Source: Neisseria yangbaofengii
Lineage (GTDB): Bacteria > Pseudomonadota > Gammaproteobacteria > Burkholderiales > Neisseriaceae
Length of the DNA: 64,000 bases
Direction of reading: 5' to 3'
NCBI RefSeq assembly: GCF_014898075.1
Contig: NZ_CP062976.1
Span: 2,356,001 to 2,420,000 of the forward strand
Part shown: positions 34,329 to 44,689 of the stretch, piece after piece
Layout: the number at the start of each line of letters is the position of its first letter
How positions within the stretch are numbered: the stretch's first letter is position 1
Notes under the pieces: generated by a model
What the model was told of the DNA's origin: nothing
What the model saw: only the letters and a program-made list of their open reading frames with translations
The model's database searches: none
Program-made: the position numbers and the translations under genes

Positions 34329-34646
34329 ATGAGCCACCAAACCATCCGCAGCGCCGAATTTACCGCCGACAGAGCATGGGGCGCACTGGATATCGCCAAT
34401 ATGAACGGTATCACCGTACGCCTGCATTGGACGGATCAGCCTTACCGTTGGCACATCAACGACGGCGAAGAAGTGTTTGCCGTCATGAGCGGCACAGTCG
34501 ATATGCACTATCGGGAACACGGCGCAGAACAAGTGGTACGTTTGCAGGCGGGCGATATTTTCTTCGCCGCCGTCGGCACCGAACACCTTGCCCGTCCGCA
34601 GGGAGCGGCACGGATTCTGGTGATTGAAAAAGAAGGCAGCGTATAA
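34329..34646 (+). CDS. Cupin-domain protein inserted in the nuo locus
   Basis: A 105-residue single-domain cupin. The beta-barrel motifs are visible as RWHINDGEEVFAVMSGTVDMHY (cupin motif 1, with His 39-type and Glu ligands) and LQAGDIFFAAVGTEHLARP (motif 2, with a His). These residues would bind one metal ion. The substrate is unknown; small cupins may be isomerases, dioxygenases or sensors. Alternative starts exist at 34302 (GTG) and 34308. It lies between nuoE and nuoF with hairpins on both sides and has no known link with complex I. Confidence 0.78.
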   Translation: MSHQTIRSAEFTADRAWGALDIANMNGITVRLHWTDQPYRWHINDGEEVFAVMSGTVDMHYREHGAEQVVRLQAGDIFFAAVGTEHLARPQGAARILVIEKEGSV

Positions 34647-34665
34647 ACAAAGTTGCAGAAAACAG

Positions 34666-34697
34666 AGGCCGTCTGAAAAGCGGTTTTCAGACGGCCT
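34666..34697 (+). terminator. Uptake-sequence hairpin after the cupin gene
   Basis: AGGCCGTCTGAAAA (from 34666) pairs with TTTTCAGACGGCCT around AGCGG-type loop bases. No T run follows. Confidence 0.55.
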
Positions 34698-34730
34698 AGC
34701 AAGCCAAGCGGCAGACCAACGGAGCAAATA

Positions 34731-35015
34731 ATGGGCGACCTCAAACAAGTCCGGCAAGCCATCGACGGCTTGGACATGCAGCTGATTAAGCTGCTGGCCG
34801 AGCGGCAGAAACTGGTGGAGCAGGCCGGAAAACTGAAGCCGAAAAATGATGCACAGGCCGTTGCCGCCCCCGAGAGAGTCGCCCAAGTGCTTGCCGCCCG
34901 ACGTTCGCAGGCAGAAGCGGCGGGGCTGTCGCCCGATGTGGCCGAAGCCGTATGGCAGGCGATGATTGAAGCGTTTATCCGCTTGGAAATCGAAGTGAAC
35001 AAACACACAGTCTGA
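34731..35015 (+). CDS. Chorismate mutase type II (AroQ-like) protein
   Basis: A 94-residue all-helical protein of the AroQ/PchB fold. The N-terminal QVRQAIDGLDMQLIKLLAERQKLV matches helix 1, with the catalytic Arg-type and Lys positions, and PERVAQVLAARRSQA and EAVWQAMIEAFIRLE match helices 2 and 3. It could convert chorismate to prephenate, or act as an isochorismate-pyruvate lyase. Stand-alone forms of this size are found in several Proteobacteria. Its position between the cupin gene and nuoF is unrelated to respiration as far as is known, apart from chorismate being the precursor of ubiquinone. Confidence 0.8.
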   Translation: MGDLKQVRQAIDGLDMQLIKLLAERQKLVEQAGKLKPKNDAQAVAAPERVAQVLAARRSQAEAAGLSPDVAEAVWQAMIEAFIRLEIEVNKHTV

Positions 35016-35120
35016 CACGGTTCAGGCATTTGATTTAACAAACAAAACCAACCCGAAGCAATTCAGACGGCCGCAAACCGCCGTCCGGACAGAAAACCGA
35101 AATACCCGAGATAAAGCAAA

Positions 35121-36416
35121 ATGGCTATTTACCAATCAGGCGTGATTTTCGACCAAGTCGATACCGCCCAATACGATTGCTGGAAACTGGAAGAATACGT
35201 CAAACGGGGCGGCTACCAAGCCCTGCGCCGTATTCTGACCCAGCCTATGACCCAAGACGACGTCATTTCCGAAGTCAAAACCTCAGCGCTGCGCGGGCGC
35301 GGCGGTGCGGGCTTCCCCACCGGTTTGAAATGGAGCTTTATGCCCCGTTCGTTTCCGGGCGAAAAATACGTTGTCTGCAATACCGACGAGGGCGAGCCGG
35401 GTACGTTTAAAGACCGCGACATCATCATGTTCAACCCCCATGCTCTGATTGAAGGCATGATTATTGCCGGTTTCGCCATGGGCTGCCGGGCGGGTTACAA
35501 CTATATCCACGGTGAAATTTTCGAGGGCTACCAACGCTTTGAAGCCGCTCTCGCCGAAGCCCGTGCCGCCGGATTTTTGGGCAGCAACATTCTGGGAACG
35601 GATTTCTCATTTGAACTCCACGCCCACCACGGCTACGGTGCCTACATCTGCGGCGAAGAAACCGCACTGCTCGAATCGCTGGAAGGCAAAAAAGGCCAAC
35701 CCCGCTTCAAACCGCCTTTCCCTGCTTCATTCGGCTTATACGGAAAACCGACTACCATCAACAACACGGAAACGTTTGCGTCCGTCCCGTTTATCATCCG
35801 CGACGGCGGTCAAAAATTCTTAGAGCAAGGCGTGGAAGGCGCAGGCGGCACCAAACTGTTTTCCATCTCCGGCCATGTCGAACGCCCCGGCAACTACGAA
35901 GTGCCGCTGGGTACGCCGTTTGCCGAACTCTTAAAAATGGCGGGCGGAATGCGCGGCGGCAAAAAACTCAAAGCCGTGATTCCGGGCGGATCGTCCGCCC
36001 CCGTGCTGCCCGCCGACATCATGATGAATACCAATATGGACTACGATTCGGTCGCCAAAGCCGGTTCGATGCTCGGTTCGGGTGCGATTATCGTGATGGA
36101 CGAAGACGTGTGCATGGTCAAAGCCTTGGAGCGGTTGAGCTACTTCTATTTTGAAGAATCCTGCGGCCAATGCACCCCGTGCCGTGAAGGAACGGGCTGG
36201 CTGTACCGCATTGTCCACCGCATTGTCGAAGGTAAAGGCCGCATGGAAGATTTGGAACTTTTGGATTCCGTCGGCAACCAAATGGCCGGCCGCACCATCT
36301 GCGCCCTCGCCGATGCCGCCGTGTTCCCCGTACGCAGCTTCACCAAACATTTCCGTGACGAATTTGTGCATTACATCGAACACGGCAAACCGGCAAAGGC
36401 GCACAAGTGGTGTTAA
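35121..36416 (+). CDS. nuoF: NADH-quinone oxidoreductase subunit F
   Basis: A 431-residue subunit that binds NADH and FMN and holds [4Fe-4S] cluster N3. The NADH/FMN site shows as [15 protein letters not shown] and [12 protein letters not shown]-type blocks plus [18 protein letters not shown]. The cluster ligands are in [15 protein letters not shown] and near the downstream Cys of [10 protein letters not shown]. The gene is separated from nuoE by two unrelated genes and about 860 bp. A single inverted uptake sequence at about 35061-35073 lies in its leader. Confidence 0.96.
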   Translation: MAIYQSGVIFDQVDTAQYDCWKLEEYVKRGGYQALRRILTQPMTQDDVISEVKTSALRGRGGAGFPTGLKWSFMPRSFPGEKYVVCNTDEGEPGTFKDRDIIMFNPHALIEGMIIAGFAMGCRAGYNYIHGEIFEGYQRFEAALAEARAAGFLGSNILGTDFSFELHAHHGYGAYICGEETALLESLEGKKGQPRFKPPFPASFGLYGKPTTINNTETFASVPFIIRDGGQKFLEQGVEGAGGTKLFSISGHVERPGNYEVPLGTPFAELLKMAGGMRGGKKLKAVIPGGSSAPVLPADIMMNTNMDYDSVAKAGSMLGSGAIIVMDEDVCMVKALERLSYFYFEESCGQCTPCREGTGWLYRIVHRIVEGKGRMEDLELLDSVGNQMAGRTICALADAAVFPVRSFTKHFRDEFVHYIEHGKPAKAHKWC

Positions 36417-36490
36417 AACTGTTTGCATACAGTCGAAAGCACATTCGTTATTGATGTCGCATAACAAACGATAATAAAACGATAATTAAA

Positions 36491-37453
36491 GTGAAAACAA
36501 AAAAACTTTTCCATATGGTCGGCGGGTTTGCGCTGGCGGTGCTGACCGCTTTTCCCGTAGTCGCGCAGGCGGCGGTATGCAGCAACCGCAATCTCGATGT
36601 CGTCGTACTCGGTTCGGGCGGTCCGGAGCTGGACGACAAACGTGCTTCGGTAGGTTATTTGGTGCGGGAAAACGGCCGTGCCGCCGTATTGGTGGATTTC
36701 GGTTCGGGTACATCGCTGAATTTCGAGCGGGCGGGTGCGAAAATAGAAGACTTGCAGGCAGTGTTGCTCAGTCAGTTCCACGTTGATCATGTAAATGATT
36801 TTCCCGCTTTGGTCAAAGGCGCGTTTTTTACGGGGCGCAGCCGTGATTTGCCTGTTTACGGTCCTTCCGGCAACCATATCGTGCCGGATTTGCCGCAGTA
36901 TTTGGCGCGTTTGATCGGTACTAACGGCGCGTATTCTTACCTGTCGGGCTTTTTGGACGGCGGCGAGTCGTTCCGTCTCAAACCTGTTACTGTGGCGGCC
37001 GACGCATCGCAGCCGAAAGTATTCACCGCTGCGGAGGGCGGATTCCGCATCCGTGCCGTCCCCGTAACGCACAGCATTATTCCCGCGCTGGGCTGGCGGG
37101 TGGAAAAAGACGGCTGTGCAGTCGTGTTTTCCAGCGGTACAAGCAATATGGGTCGGACTTTGGACAAAATCATCGCCGATACGGATTTGTTCGTGGCACA
37201 TAATGCGGTACCAGAAGACAGCACCGACCGCATCGCTTTGAAACTGCACATGAAGCCGTCTGAAATCGGACGCATAGCCGCTGCCAACGCAAAAAGTGTG
37301 GTGCTGTCGCACTTTATGAACCGCACTGAAAACGTCATGCAGGAAACAGCCTCCGCCATCGGCCGCCGATACAAAGGCAGGCTGGCGTTTGCGCGGGACT
37401 GCGATATTTACGCCGTACACAGCGGCGAAAAAACCGGAAGTTGCGCCCGCTGA
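36491..37453 (+). CDS. Exported MBL-fold protein with altered metal site
   Basis: A 320-residue metallo-beta-lactamase-fold protein with a cleavable signal peptide (MKTKKLFHMVGGFALAVLTAFPVVAQA), so periplasmic or secreted. The fold motif normally HxHxDH reads Gln 95-Phe-His 97-Val-Asp 99-His 100, so the first His is lost. The usual Ser-Gly-Asp-Thr turn reads Ser-Ser-Gly 216-Thr, losing the bridging Asp. Other expected His residues (VTHSI near 197, VAHNAV near 240, LSHFM near 277) remain. It may use one metal or be catalytically dead. GTG 36491 is the start. It sits between nuoF and nuoG. Confidence 0.78.
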   Translation: MKTKKLFHMVGGFALAVLTAFPVVAQAAVCSNRNLDVVVLGSGGPELDDKRASVGYLVRENGRAAVLVDFGSGTSLNFERAGAKIEDLQAVLLSQFHVDHVNDFPALVKGAFFTGRSRDLPVYGPSGNHIVPDLPQYLARLIGTNGAYSYLSGFLDGGESFRLKPVTVAADASQPKVFTAAEGGFRIRAVPVTHSIIPALGWRVEKDGCAVVFSSGTSNMGRTLDKIIADTDLFVAHNAVPEDSTDRIALKLHMKPSEIGRIAAANAKSVVLSHFMNRTENVMQETASAIGRRYKGRLAFARDCDIYAVHSGEKTGSCAR

Positions 37454-37519
37454 CTGCCGCACCCGAATAAGCGCGGGTTGGGTTGAAAGTCGGGTTCTGT
37501 ATCCAAAATATCTAAAATA

Positions 37520-37547
37520 CCCGTCTGAAGACTTTTTTCAGACGACC
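37520..37547 (+). terminator. Degenerate uptake-sequence terminator before nuoG
   Basis: CCGTCTGAAG (37521-37530) pairs with the downstream TTTTTTCAGACGACC. Both arms lack parts of the standard sequence, and a T-rich loop lies between them. It lies 40 bp ahead of nuoG. Confidence 0.5.
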
Positions 37548-37588
37548 TGATCAAGAAACCTTAAAAATCCGTAACTAGGAAACTTACC

Positions 37589-39850
37589 ATGTTACAAATC
37601 GAAATCGATGGCAAACAGCTTGCGGTAGAGCAGGGGACGACGGTAATCGAAGCTGCCCACCGGCTCGGCACGTATATCCCGCATTTCTGTTACCACAAAA
37701 AACTCTCTATCGCCGCCAACTGCCGTATGTGTCTGGTGGAAGTGGAAAAAGCGCCCAAGCCTTTGCCGGCCTGCGCCACGCCGGTAACCGACGGCATGGT
37801 GGTGCGCACCCATTCGCCAAAGGCTAAAGAAGCGCAGTCGGGCGTGATGGAATTTCTGCTGATCAACCACCCGCTGGATTGTCCCGTGTGCGATCAAGGC
37901 GGCGAATGCCAGTTGCAGGATTTGGCGATGGGCTACGGCAAAACGGCCAGCCGTTATACCGAAGAAAAACGCTCCGTTGCCGGTAAAGACATGGGGCCGC
38001 TGGTGTCTGCCGAAGAAATGAGCCGCTGTATCCACTGCACCCGCTGCGTGCGCTTTACCGAAGAAATCGCCGGTGTGCAGGAAATTGCCATGGCAGGGAG
38101 GGGCGAGCATTCCGAAATCATGCCGTTTATCGGCAAGGCAGTGGAAACCGAATTGTCGGGCAACGTGATTGATTTGTGTCCGGTCGGCGCATTGACCAGC
38201 AAACCGTTCCGCTTCGATGCCCGAAGCTGGGAACTCAACCGCCGCAAATCGGTTTCGGCGCATGATTCGCTGGGCAGCAATCTGATTGTGCAAACCAAAG
38301 AACACACCGTCCGTCGTGTATTGCCGCTGGAAAACGAAGCCATCAACGAATGCTGGCTTTCCGACCGCGACCGTTTCGCCTACGAAGGCCTGTATCACGA
38401 AAGCCGTCTGAAAACGCCGAAAATCAAACAGGGCGGCGAGTGGATTGATGTCGATTGGAAAACCGCCCTCGAATATGTCCGCAATGCGGTGGAATGTATC
38501 GCCAAAGACGGCAACCAAGACCAAATCGGCATTTGGGCAAACCCGATGAATACGGTGGAAGAGCTGTATCTGGCGAAAAAACTCGCCGCCGGTTTGGGTA
38601 TCGGCAATATCGATACCCGACTGCAACAGCAAGACCACCGTCTTTCAGACGGCCTTAAAGGTGCGCAATGGTTGGGACAAAGCATTCAGGATTTGGCTGC
38701 CAACGATGCCGTTTTGGTTGTCGGTGCCAATCTGCGCCAAGAGCAGCCGCTGCTGACCGCCCGCCTGCGTGTGGCAACCCACGGTTCTTTGAAACTGAGC
38801 GTATTGGGCAGCCGCAAGGAAACGCTGAATATGCCGCTGCTGGCACAAGAAGCGCTGCACCCTGCCGAGTGGGCAGACCGTCTGAAAAAATGGGCGACCG
38901 AAATCGACAATGCCACTTTTATCAGTCTCAAGCAGGCTGAAAAAGCTGCGATTATTTTGGGTGCGGAAGTGCAAAACCACCCTGATTACGCTGCCGTTTA
39001 TGCCGCCGCACAAGAGCTGGCCGCCGCAACCGGCGCCGTATTGGGCATTTTGCCGCAGGCGGCAAACAGCGTCGGTGCCGCCGCACTGAATATCGACAGC
39101 GGTGCAAGCATTCAGCAAATGATTGCCGGGCCGAAACAGGCGGTTATTTTGTTGAATGTCGAACCTGAAATCGATGTGGCCAACGCTGCGCAGGCCGTGG
39201 CGGCGTTGAAACAGGCAAAAAGCGTGATGGCGTTCACCCCGTATGTCAGCGATACCCTGCTCGAAGTTTGTGATGTGCTGCTGCCGATTGCACCGTTTAC
39301 CGAAACCTCGGGTAGTCTGGTGAATATGGAAGGCCGGCTGCAATCCTTCCACGGCGTGGTGCAGGCTTACGGCGAAGCCCGTCCGTTGTGGAAAGTATTG
39401 CGGGTATTGGGCAATCTGTTCGGCTTGAACGGGTTTGACTATCACCACAGCGAAGAAGTTTTGAAAGAAAGCGGTTTGGCCGAAACACTGGCCTCAAAAC
39501 TCGACAACCGCAGCACTTGGGCGGGCGAAGCGCATTTTCAGACGGCCTCGATCCTGATGCGTACCGGCGGTATCGGCATTTACCATAGCGATGCCATTGT
39601 CCGCCGTTCTGCGCCGTTGCAGGCAACCGGCCATGCCGCCGTGCCTGCCGCCCGTATCCATCCGAATACCTTGGCTGCGCTCGGTTTGCAGGACGGCGGT
39701 TTTGCCGTTGCCAAACAAAACACCGAAAGCCTGCGGGTGGCCGTGGTTGCCGATAAAAATATCGCCGAAAACGTGGTACATCTGCCGCTGCACAGCGAAA
39801 ATGCAGCGTTGGGCGCATTGATGTACCCGATTGAACTGGTAGGGGAATAA
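37589..39850 (+). CDS. nuoG: NADH-quinone oxidoreductase subunit G
   Basis: A 753-residue subunit carrying most iron-sulfur clusters of complex I. The N-terminal ferredoxin-like domain has [2Fe-2S] ligands in [16 protein letters not shown] and ACATPV. Next come the His/Cys cluster in [18 protein letters not shown] and the [4Fe-4S] ligands in [13 protein letters not shown] with CPVGALTS. The rest is a molybdopterin-oxidoreductase-like domain without a cofactor. The sequence includes internal uptake sequences (for example 38643 and 39538). Its stop codon overlaps the nuoH start. Confidence 0.96.
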   Translation: MLQIEIDGKQLAVEQGTTVIEAAHRLGTYIPHFCYHKKLSIAANCRMCLVEVEKAPKPLPACATPVTDGMVVRTHSPKAKEAQSGVMEFLLINHPLDCPVCDQGGECQLQDLAMGYGKTASRYTEEKRSVAGKDMGPLVSAEEMSRCIHCTRCVRFTEEIAGVQEIAMAGRGEHSEIMPFIGKAVETELSGNVIDLCPVGALTSKPFRFDARSWELNRRKSVSAHDSLGSNLIVQTKEHTVRRVLPLENEAINECWLSDRDRFAYEGLYHESRLKTPKIKQGGEWIDVDWKTALEYVRNAVECIAKDGNQDQIGIWANPMNTVEELYLAKKLAAGLGIGNIDTRLQQQDHRLSDGLKGAQWLGQSIQDLAANDAVLVVGANLRQEQPLLTARLRVATHGSLKLSVLGSRKETLNMPLLAQEALHPAEWADRLKKWATEIDNATFISLKQAEKAAIILGAEVQNHPDYAAVYAAAQELAAATGAVLGILPQAANSVGAAALNIDSGASIQQMIAGPKQAVILLNVEPEIDVANAAQAVAALKQAKSVMAFTPYVSDTLLEVCDVLLPIAPFTETSGSLVNMEGRLQSFHGVVQAYGEARPLWKVLRVLGNLFGLNGFDYHHSEEVLKESGLAETLASKLDNRSTWAGEAHFQTASILMRTGGIGIYHSDAIVRRSAPLQATGHAAVPAARIHPNTLAALGLQDGGFAVAKQNTESLRVAVVADKNIAENVVHLPLHSENAALGALMYPIELVGE

Positions 39851-40929
39851 TGATGCAGGAATGGTTTGAAAACCTGTTTGCCGTAACATTGGGCATGGGC
39901 GGTTTGGGCGTAACGGTCGGTTTGGTGGTATCGGTGCTGCTCAAAATCGTGATTATCTTAATCCCGCTGATTCTCACCGTGGCTTACCTGACCTATTTCG
40001 AGCGTAAAGTCATCGGCTTTATGCAGCTGCGCGTCGGCCCCAACGTAACCGGCCCGTGGGGTCTGATTCAGCCGTTTGCCGACGTGTTCAAGCTGCTGTT
40101 TAAAGAAGTTACCCGCCCGAAACTGTCCAACAAAGCCCTGTTCTACATCGGCCCGATTCTCTCGCTTGCCCCTTCGTTTGCGGCGTGGGCGGTGATTCCG
40201 TTTTCCGAAGAATGGGTGCTGACCAACATCAATCTGGGTTTGCTGTATATCCTGATGATTACCTCGTTGTCGGTGTACGGCGTGATTATTGCCGGTTGGG
40301 CTTCCAACTCGAAATATTCCTTCCTTGGCGCCATGCGTTCTTCCGCACAAAGCATTTCCTACGAAATTGCCATGAGTGCGGCGCTGGTGTGCGTGGTGAT
40401 GGTGTCGGGAAGCATGAACTTTTCCGACATTGTGGCCGAACAGGCCAAAGGCATTGCCGGCGGTTCGGTATTGTCGTGGAACTGGCTGCCGCTGTTTCCG
40501 GTGTTTATCGTTTATCTGATTTCCGCCGTGGCCGAAACCAACCGTGCGCCGTTTGACGTGGCCGAGGGCGAATCCGAAATCGTGGCCGGTTTCCACGTCG
40601 AATATTCCGGCTTCGCTTTTGCCCTGTTTTTCCTTGCCGAATACATCTTCATGATTCTGATTGCCGCCCTGACGGCGCTGATGTTCCTCGGCGGCTGGCT
40701 GTCGCCGTTCCCGCAAAGCTGGGGCATTATCGGTGCACCGAGCGCCCTGTGGATGTTTGCCAAAATGGCATTCGTGTTATACGGCTACCTGTGGATTCGT
40801 GCCACTTTCCCGCGTTACCGCTACGACCAAATCATGCGTTTGGGCTGGAAAATCCTGATTCCGATCGGCTTTGCCTATATCGTGATACTGGCATTGTGGA
40901 TGGTTTCGCCGCTGAGTTTGTGGAAATAA
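39850..40929 (+). CDS. nuoH: NADH-quinone oxidoreductase subunit H
   Basis: A 359-residue membrane subunit with about eight helices that links the quinone cavity to the proton-pumping arm. Conserved landmarks are [18 protein letters not shown], the acidic loop [27 protein letters not shown], and [15 protein letters not shown]. The start is ATG 39850, or the next codon, also ATG, overlapping the nuoG stop. Confidence 0.96.
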   Translation: MMQEWFENLFAVTLGMGGLGVTVGLVVSVLLKIVIILIPLILTVAYLTYFERKVIGFMQLRVGPNVTGPWGLIQPFADVFKLLFKEVTRPKLSNKALFYIGPILSLAPSFAAWAVIPFSEEWVLTNINLGLLYILMITSLSVYGVIIAGWASNSKYSFLGAMRSSAQSISYEIAMSAALVCVVMVSGSMNFSDIVAEQAKGIAGGSVLSWNWLPLFPVFIVYLISAVAETNRAPFDVAEGESEIVAGFHVEYSGFAFALFFLAEYIFMILIAALTALMFLGGWLSPFPQSWGIIGAPSALWMFAKMAFVLYGYLWIRATFPRYRYDQIMRLGWKILIPIGFAYIVILALWMVSPLSLWK

Positions 40930-40949
40930 AGATTCAGGTGTAAACAATT

Positions 40950-41429
40950 ATGGCTAATTTATTCAAAACCTTCCTGCTCGGCGAATTGGTAAAAGGCATG
41001 GGCGTAACGCTCAAAAACTTTTTCGCCCGCAAAGACACGATTTATTTCCCCGAAGAGAAAACGCCGCAGTCGGTGCGTTTCCGGGGTTTGCACGCCCAGC
41101 GGCGTTATCCCAACGGCGAAGAGCGCTGCATTGCCTGCAAACTGTGCGAAGCGGTTTGTCCGGCGATGGCAATCAACATCGAATCGGAAGAACGTGAAGA
41201 CGGCACCCGCCGCACCACTCGCTACGATATTGATTTAACCAAATGTATTTTCTGCGGTTTCTGCGAAGAAGCCTGTCCGACCGATGCGATTGTGGAAACC
41301 CATATTTTTGAGTACCACGGCGAGAAAAAAGGCGATCTGCATATGACCAAGCCGATTCTCTTGGCCATCGGCGACCAATACGAAGCCGAGATTGCCAAAC
41401 GCAAAGCGGCCGACGCGCCGTACCGCTGA
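40950..41429 (+). CDS. nuoI: NADH-quinone oxidoreductase subunit I
   Basis: A 159-residue ferredoxin-like subunit with two [4Fe-4S] clusters (N6a and N6b). The ligands are in [16 protein letters not shown] (about residues 60-75) and [16 protein letters not shown] (about 99-114). An N-terminal amphipathic helix docks on the membrane arm. An uptake-sequence hairpin directly follows the stop codon, before nuoJ. Confidence 0.96.
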   Translation: MANLFKTFLLGELVKGMGVTLKNFFARKDTIYFPEEKTPQSVRFRGLHAQRRYPNGEERCIACKLCEAVCPAMAINIESEEREDGTRRTTRYDIDLTKCIFCGFCEEACPTDAIVETHIFEYHGEKKGDLHMTKPILLAIGDQYEAEIAKRKAADAPYR

Positions 41430-41430
41430 T

Positions 41431-41470
41431 GCCGTCTGAAAATTGATAATCCTTGTTTTCAGACGGCCTG
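41431..41470 (+). terminator. Uptake-sequence hairpin between nuoI and nuoJ
   Basis: GCCGTCTGAAAA (from 41432) pairs with TTTTCAGACGGC (ending 41469). It lies inside the nuo operon with no T run, so attenuation or RNA processing is more likely than full termination. Confidence 0.5.
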
Positions 41471-41506
41471 CAACGGTTTGTTGAATATTAAGAAAGAGCG
41501 GAAATC

Positions 41507-42160
41507 ATGACTTTCTCCCTCATTATGTTTTATATTTTTGCCGCCATCATTCTCTATGGCGCAGTGCGGACCGTAACCGCCAAAAACCCCGTCCATGCCA
41601 CGCTGCATCTGGTGCTGACCTTCTGCGTGTCGGCGATGATGTGGCTGCTGATGCAGGCGGAGTTTTTGGGCATTACGCTGGTGGTGGTGTACGTGGGCGC
41701 CGTGATGGTACTGTTTTTGTTTGTGGTGATGATGCTGAACATCGACATCGAAGAAATGCGTGCCGGATTTTGGCGGCATGCACCGGTGGCGGGCATTGTC
41801 GGCGCATTGTTTGCCGTAGCGCTGATTCTGATTCTGATTAATCCGCAAACCAATCTGGCGGCATTCGGCGAAATGAAAGACATTCCCGCCGATTACAACA
41901 ATATCCGTGATTTGGGCAGCCGCATTTACACCACTTATCTGTTGCCGTTCGAACTGGCGGCGGTGCTGCTGGTGTTGGGCATGGTGGCGGCGATTGTTTT
42001 GGTGCACCGCAAATCCACCAATCCGAAATACATCAATCCGGGCGATCAGGTTAAAGTTACCGCAGACGAAAGCCGTATGCGTCTGGTCAAAATGGCAGCG
42101 GTGAAGCCGTCTGAAAATCAAGAAGAAGCCGGAGCCGGCAAACAGGAGGGCGGAGCATGA
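41507..42160 (+). CDS. nuoJ: NADH-quinone oxidoreductase subunit J
   Basis: A 217-residue membrane subunit with five predicted helices. The third helix contains the pi-bulge region [20 protein letters not shown], important in the conformational coupling of complex I. The last ~25 residues are hydrophilic, and part of that tail is encoded by an uptake sequence (KPSENQEE). It overlaps nuoK by 4 bp. Confidence 0.95.
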   Translation: MTFSLIMFYIFAAIILYGAVRTVTAKNPVHATLHLVLTFCVSAMMWLLMQAEFLGITLVVVYVGAVMVLFLFVVMMLNIDIEEMRAGFWRHAPVAGIVGALFAVALILILINPQTNLAAFGEMKDIPADYNNIRDLGSRIYTTYLLPFELAAVLLVLGMVAAIVLVHRKSTNPKYINPGDQVKVTADESRMRLVKMAAVKPSENQEEAGAGKQEGGA

Positions 42161-42462
42161 TTACCCTGACACATTATCTGGTATTGGGTGCGTTACTGTT
42201 CGGTATCAGCGCCATGGGCATTTTTATGAACCGCAAAAACGTGCTGGTTCTGCTGATGTCGATCGAGCTGATGCTGCTGGCGGTGAATTTCAACTTTATC
42301 GCCTTTTCCCAATATCTGGGCGACACCGCCGGACAGATTTTCGTATTTTTCGTATTGACCGTAGCCGCCGCAGAATCCGCCATCGGTTTGGCAATTATGG
42401 TATTGGTGTACCGCAACCGCCAAAGCATTAACGTGGCAGAGTTGAACGAGCTGAAAGGCTGA
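42157..42462 (+). CDS. nuoK: NADH-quinone oxidoreductase subunit K
   Basis: A 101-residue MrpC-like membrane subunit with three helices. The two conserved membrane glutamates essential for proton transfer are seen in [15 protein letters not shown] (about residue 34) and [16 protein letters not shown] (about residue 70). Its ATG overlaps the end of nuoJ. Confidence 0.96.
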   Translation: MITLTHYLVLGALLFGISAMGIFMNRKNVLVLLMSIELMLLAVNFNFIAFSQYLGDTAGQIFVFFVLTVAAAESAIGLAIMVLVYRNRQSINVAELNELKG

Positions 42463-42475
42463 CGGGCGTGGCCTG

Positions 42476-42493
42476 AATGCGGCATACCGCATT
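42476..42493 (+). terminator. Hairpin plus uptake sequence between nuoK and nuoL
   Basis: AATGCGG and CCGCATT form a perfect 7-bp stem with a 4-nt loop (42476-42493), running directly into an inverted uptake sequence TTTTCAGACGGCCT. It could pause transcription or be an RNA-processing site inside the operon. Confidence 0.45.
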
Positions 42494-42543
42494 TTCAGAC
42501 GGCCTGAAACCGAAAAGTTTCCTAAATTAAAAGGTTCAATCAA

Positions 42544-44577
42544 ATGAACGAGATGACTTTATATTTAACCATCGCACTCACGCCGCTTCTGGGCTGCCTG
42601 CTGGCGGGTCTGTTCGGCAACAAAATCGGCAGGGCAGGGGCGCATACGGCGACCATTCTCGGCGTGGCGGTGTCGGCGGTATTGTCGGCTTATGTGCTGT
42701 GGGGCTTTATCGACGGCACACGCACCAAGTTTGACGAAAACGTCTATACTTGGCTGACAATGGGCGGCTTGGATTTTTCAGTCGGCTTTCTGGTGGACAG
42801 CCTGACCGCCATGATGATGGTGGTGGTAACCAGCGTGTCGCTGATGGTGCATATCTACACCATCGGCTATATGCACGACGAAGAAACCGGCTACCAACGC
42901 TTTTTCAGCTATATTTCCCTGTTTACATTCAGCATGTTGATGCTGATTATGAGCAACAACTTTATCCAGCTCTTCTTCGGCTGGGAAGCCGTGGGCTTGG
43001 TGTCTTACCTGCTGATCGGTTTCTACTTCAAAAAAGAAAGCGCCACATTTGCCAATCTGAAAGCATTTTTAGTGAATCGTGTCGGCGACTTCGGCTTTAT
43101 TCTCGGTATCGGTTTGGTGTTGGCGTATTTCGGCGGCAGCCTGCGCTATCAAGACGTATTTGCCTATTTGCCGAATGTGCAAAACGCCACGATTCAGCTT
43201 TTCCCCGGTATCGAATGGTCGCTGATGACCGTAACCTGCATTCTGCTGTTTGTCGGCGCAATGGGTAAATCCGCCCAATTCCCGCTGCACGTCTGGCTGC
43301 CGGATTCGATGGAAGGCCCGACCCCGATTTCGGCACTGATTCACGCCGCAACCATGGTAACGGCGGGTCTGTTTATGGTGTCCCGTATGTCGCCGATGTA
43401 CGAATTGAGCGATACCGCCTTGAACTTCATCATGATTATCGGTGCAATTACCGCCCTGTTTATGGGTTTCTTGGGCGTGATTCAAAACGACATCAAACGG
43501 GTGGTGGCATATTCCACGCTGTCGCAGCTGGGCTATATGACGGTTGCGCTGGGTGCGTCCGCCTACTCGGTTGCCATGTTCCATGTAATGACCCACGCAT
43601 TTTTCAAAGCCCTGCTGTTTTTGGCGGCGGGCAGTGCCATTATCGGTATGCACCACGACCAAGACATGCGCCACATGGGCAATCTGAAAAAATATATGCC
43701 GATTACTTGGCTGACGATGTTGATTGGCAATCTGTCGCTGATCGGCACGCCGTTTTTCTCCGGTTTTTATTCCAAAGATTCGATTATCGAAGCAGCAAAA
43801 GCCAGCACTTTGCCGGGCAGCGGTTTCGCCTATTTTGCCGTGCTGGCAAGCGTGTTTGTTACCGCATTTTATGCCTTCCGCCAATACTTTATGGTATTCC
43901 ACGGCAAAGAAAAATGGCGTGAAATCCAACACGGCCACCATCACGATGATGCCCATCATCACGGTTTGGGCAAAAACGACAATCCGCACGAAAGCCCGCT
44001 GGTTGTAACCCTGCCGCTGCTGGTTCTGGCCGTGCCGTCGGTGATTATCGGCTACATTGCCATTGAGCCGCTGCTGTACGGCGACTTTTTCAAAGACGTG
44101 ATTTTCGTGAATCATCAAGCCCATCCGGTGATGAGCGAAATGGCACATGAATTTGCCCACCACGGCGGCGCATTGGGCATGGTGGCACACAGTTTCACTT
44201 CGCCCGTGCTGTATCTTGCCTTGGCAGGCGTGGCAACGGCTTGGCTGCTGTATGTCAAAGCGCCGCATCTGCCGGCAAAAATTGCCGCCGCTTTCAGCCC
44301 GGTTTATAAGCTGTTGGACAACAAATACTTTTTGGATACCGTATATTTTGCCGTATTCGCCAAAGGTTCGAGAGCGTTGGGCAACTTCTTCTGGAAAGTC
44401 GGCGATGTGGCCATTATCGACAACGGCATCGTGAACAACGCCGCCAAACTGGTCGGCGGTGTCGCCGCCCAAGTGCGCAAAGCCCAAACCGGCTTTATCT
44501 ATACCTACGCCGCAGCGATGGTGGTCGGTGTATTGGTGCTGATCGGCGTAACGTTCTGGCGGCTGTTTGCCGGATAA
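42544..44577 (+). CDS. nuoL: NADH-quinone oxidoreductase subunit L
   Basis: A 677-residue antiporter-like subunit at the far end of the membrane arm, with about 14 helices plus the long lateral helix in the C-terminal part. The channel motifs include FFGWEAVGLVSYLLIGF (Glu) and KSAQFPLHVWLPDSMEGPTPISALIHAATMV (Lys and His). A His-rich loop HGHHHDDAHHHG lies near residues 461-475 and may bind metal; similar loops are known in other betaproteobacterial NuoL. Confidence 0.96.
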   Translation: MNEMTLYLTIALTPLLGCLLAGLFGNKIGRAGAHTATILGVAVSAVLSAYVLWGFIDGTRTKFDENVYTWLTMGGLDFSVGFLVDSLTAMMMVVVTSVSLMVHIYTIGYMHDEETGYQRFFSYISLFTFSMLMLIMSNNFIQLFFGWEAVGLVSYLLIGFYFKKESATFANLKAFLVNRVGDFGFILGIGLVLAYFGGSLRYQDVFAYLPNVQNATIQLFPGIEWSLMTVTCILLFVGAMGKSAQFPLHVWLPDSMEGPTPISALIHAATMVTAGLFMVSRMSPMYELSDTALNFIMIIGAITALFMGFLGVIQNDIKRVVAYSTLSQLGYMTVALGASAYSVAMFHVMTHAFFKALLFLAAGSAIIGMHHDQDMRHMGNLKKYMPITWLTMLIGNLSLIGTPFFSGFYSKDSIIEAAKASTLPGSGFAYFAVLASVFVTAFYAFRQYFMVFHGKEKWREIQHGHHHDDAHHHGLGKNDNPHESPLVVTLPLLVLAVPSVIIGYIAIEPLLYGDFFKDVIFVNHQAHPVMSEMAHEFAHHGGALGMVAHSFTSPVLYLALAGVATAWLLYVKAPHLPAKIAAAFSPVYKLLDNKYFLDTVYFAVFAKGSRALGNFFWKVGDVAIIDNGIVNNAAKLVGGVAAQVRKAQTGFIYTYAAAMVVGVLVLIGVTFWRLFAG

Positions 44578-44610
44578 GCGGTTTTGGCTGCGAAAAATCC
44601 GCCGGCTTAT

Positions 44611-44639
44611 TTTCAGACGGCCTTGAGGCCGTCTGAAAA
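44611..44639 (+). terminator. Uptake-sequence hairpin between nuoL and nuoM
   Basis: TTTCAGACGGCC (44611-44622) pairs with GGCCGTCTGAAA (44628-44639) around TTGAG. It lies within the operon without a T run. Confidence 0.5.
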
Positions 44640-44689
44640 CCCGGGCAGGACATCATTCAAGAATTAAAATAGAGAAAACAGGTAAAACG

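Noticed and set aside
36413-37462. Minus-strand frame opposite the MBL-fold gene
   Set aside because: Composition is random-like, while the plus-strand frame has a signal peptide and clear fold motifs.
43069-44487. Minus-strand frame of 472 codons opposite nuoL
   Set aside because: Same pattern: His/Gln/Arg-rich complement of a membrane protein without domain or ribosome site.
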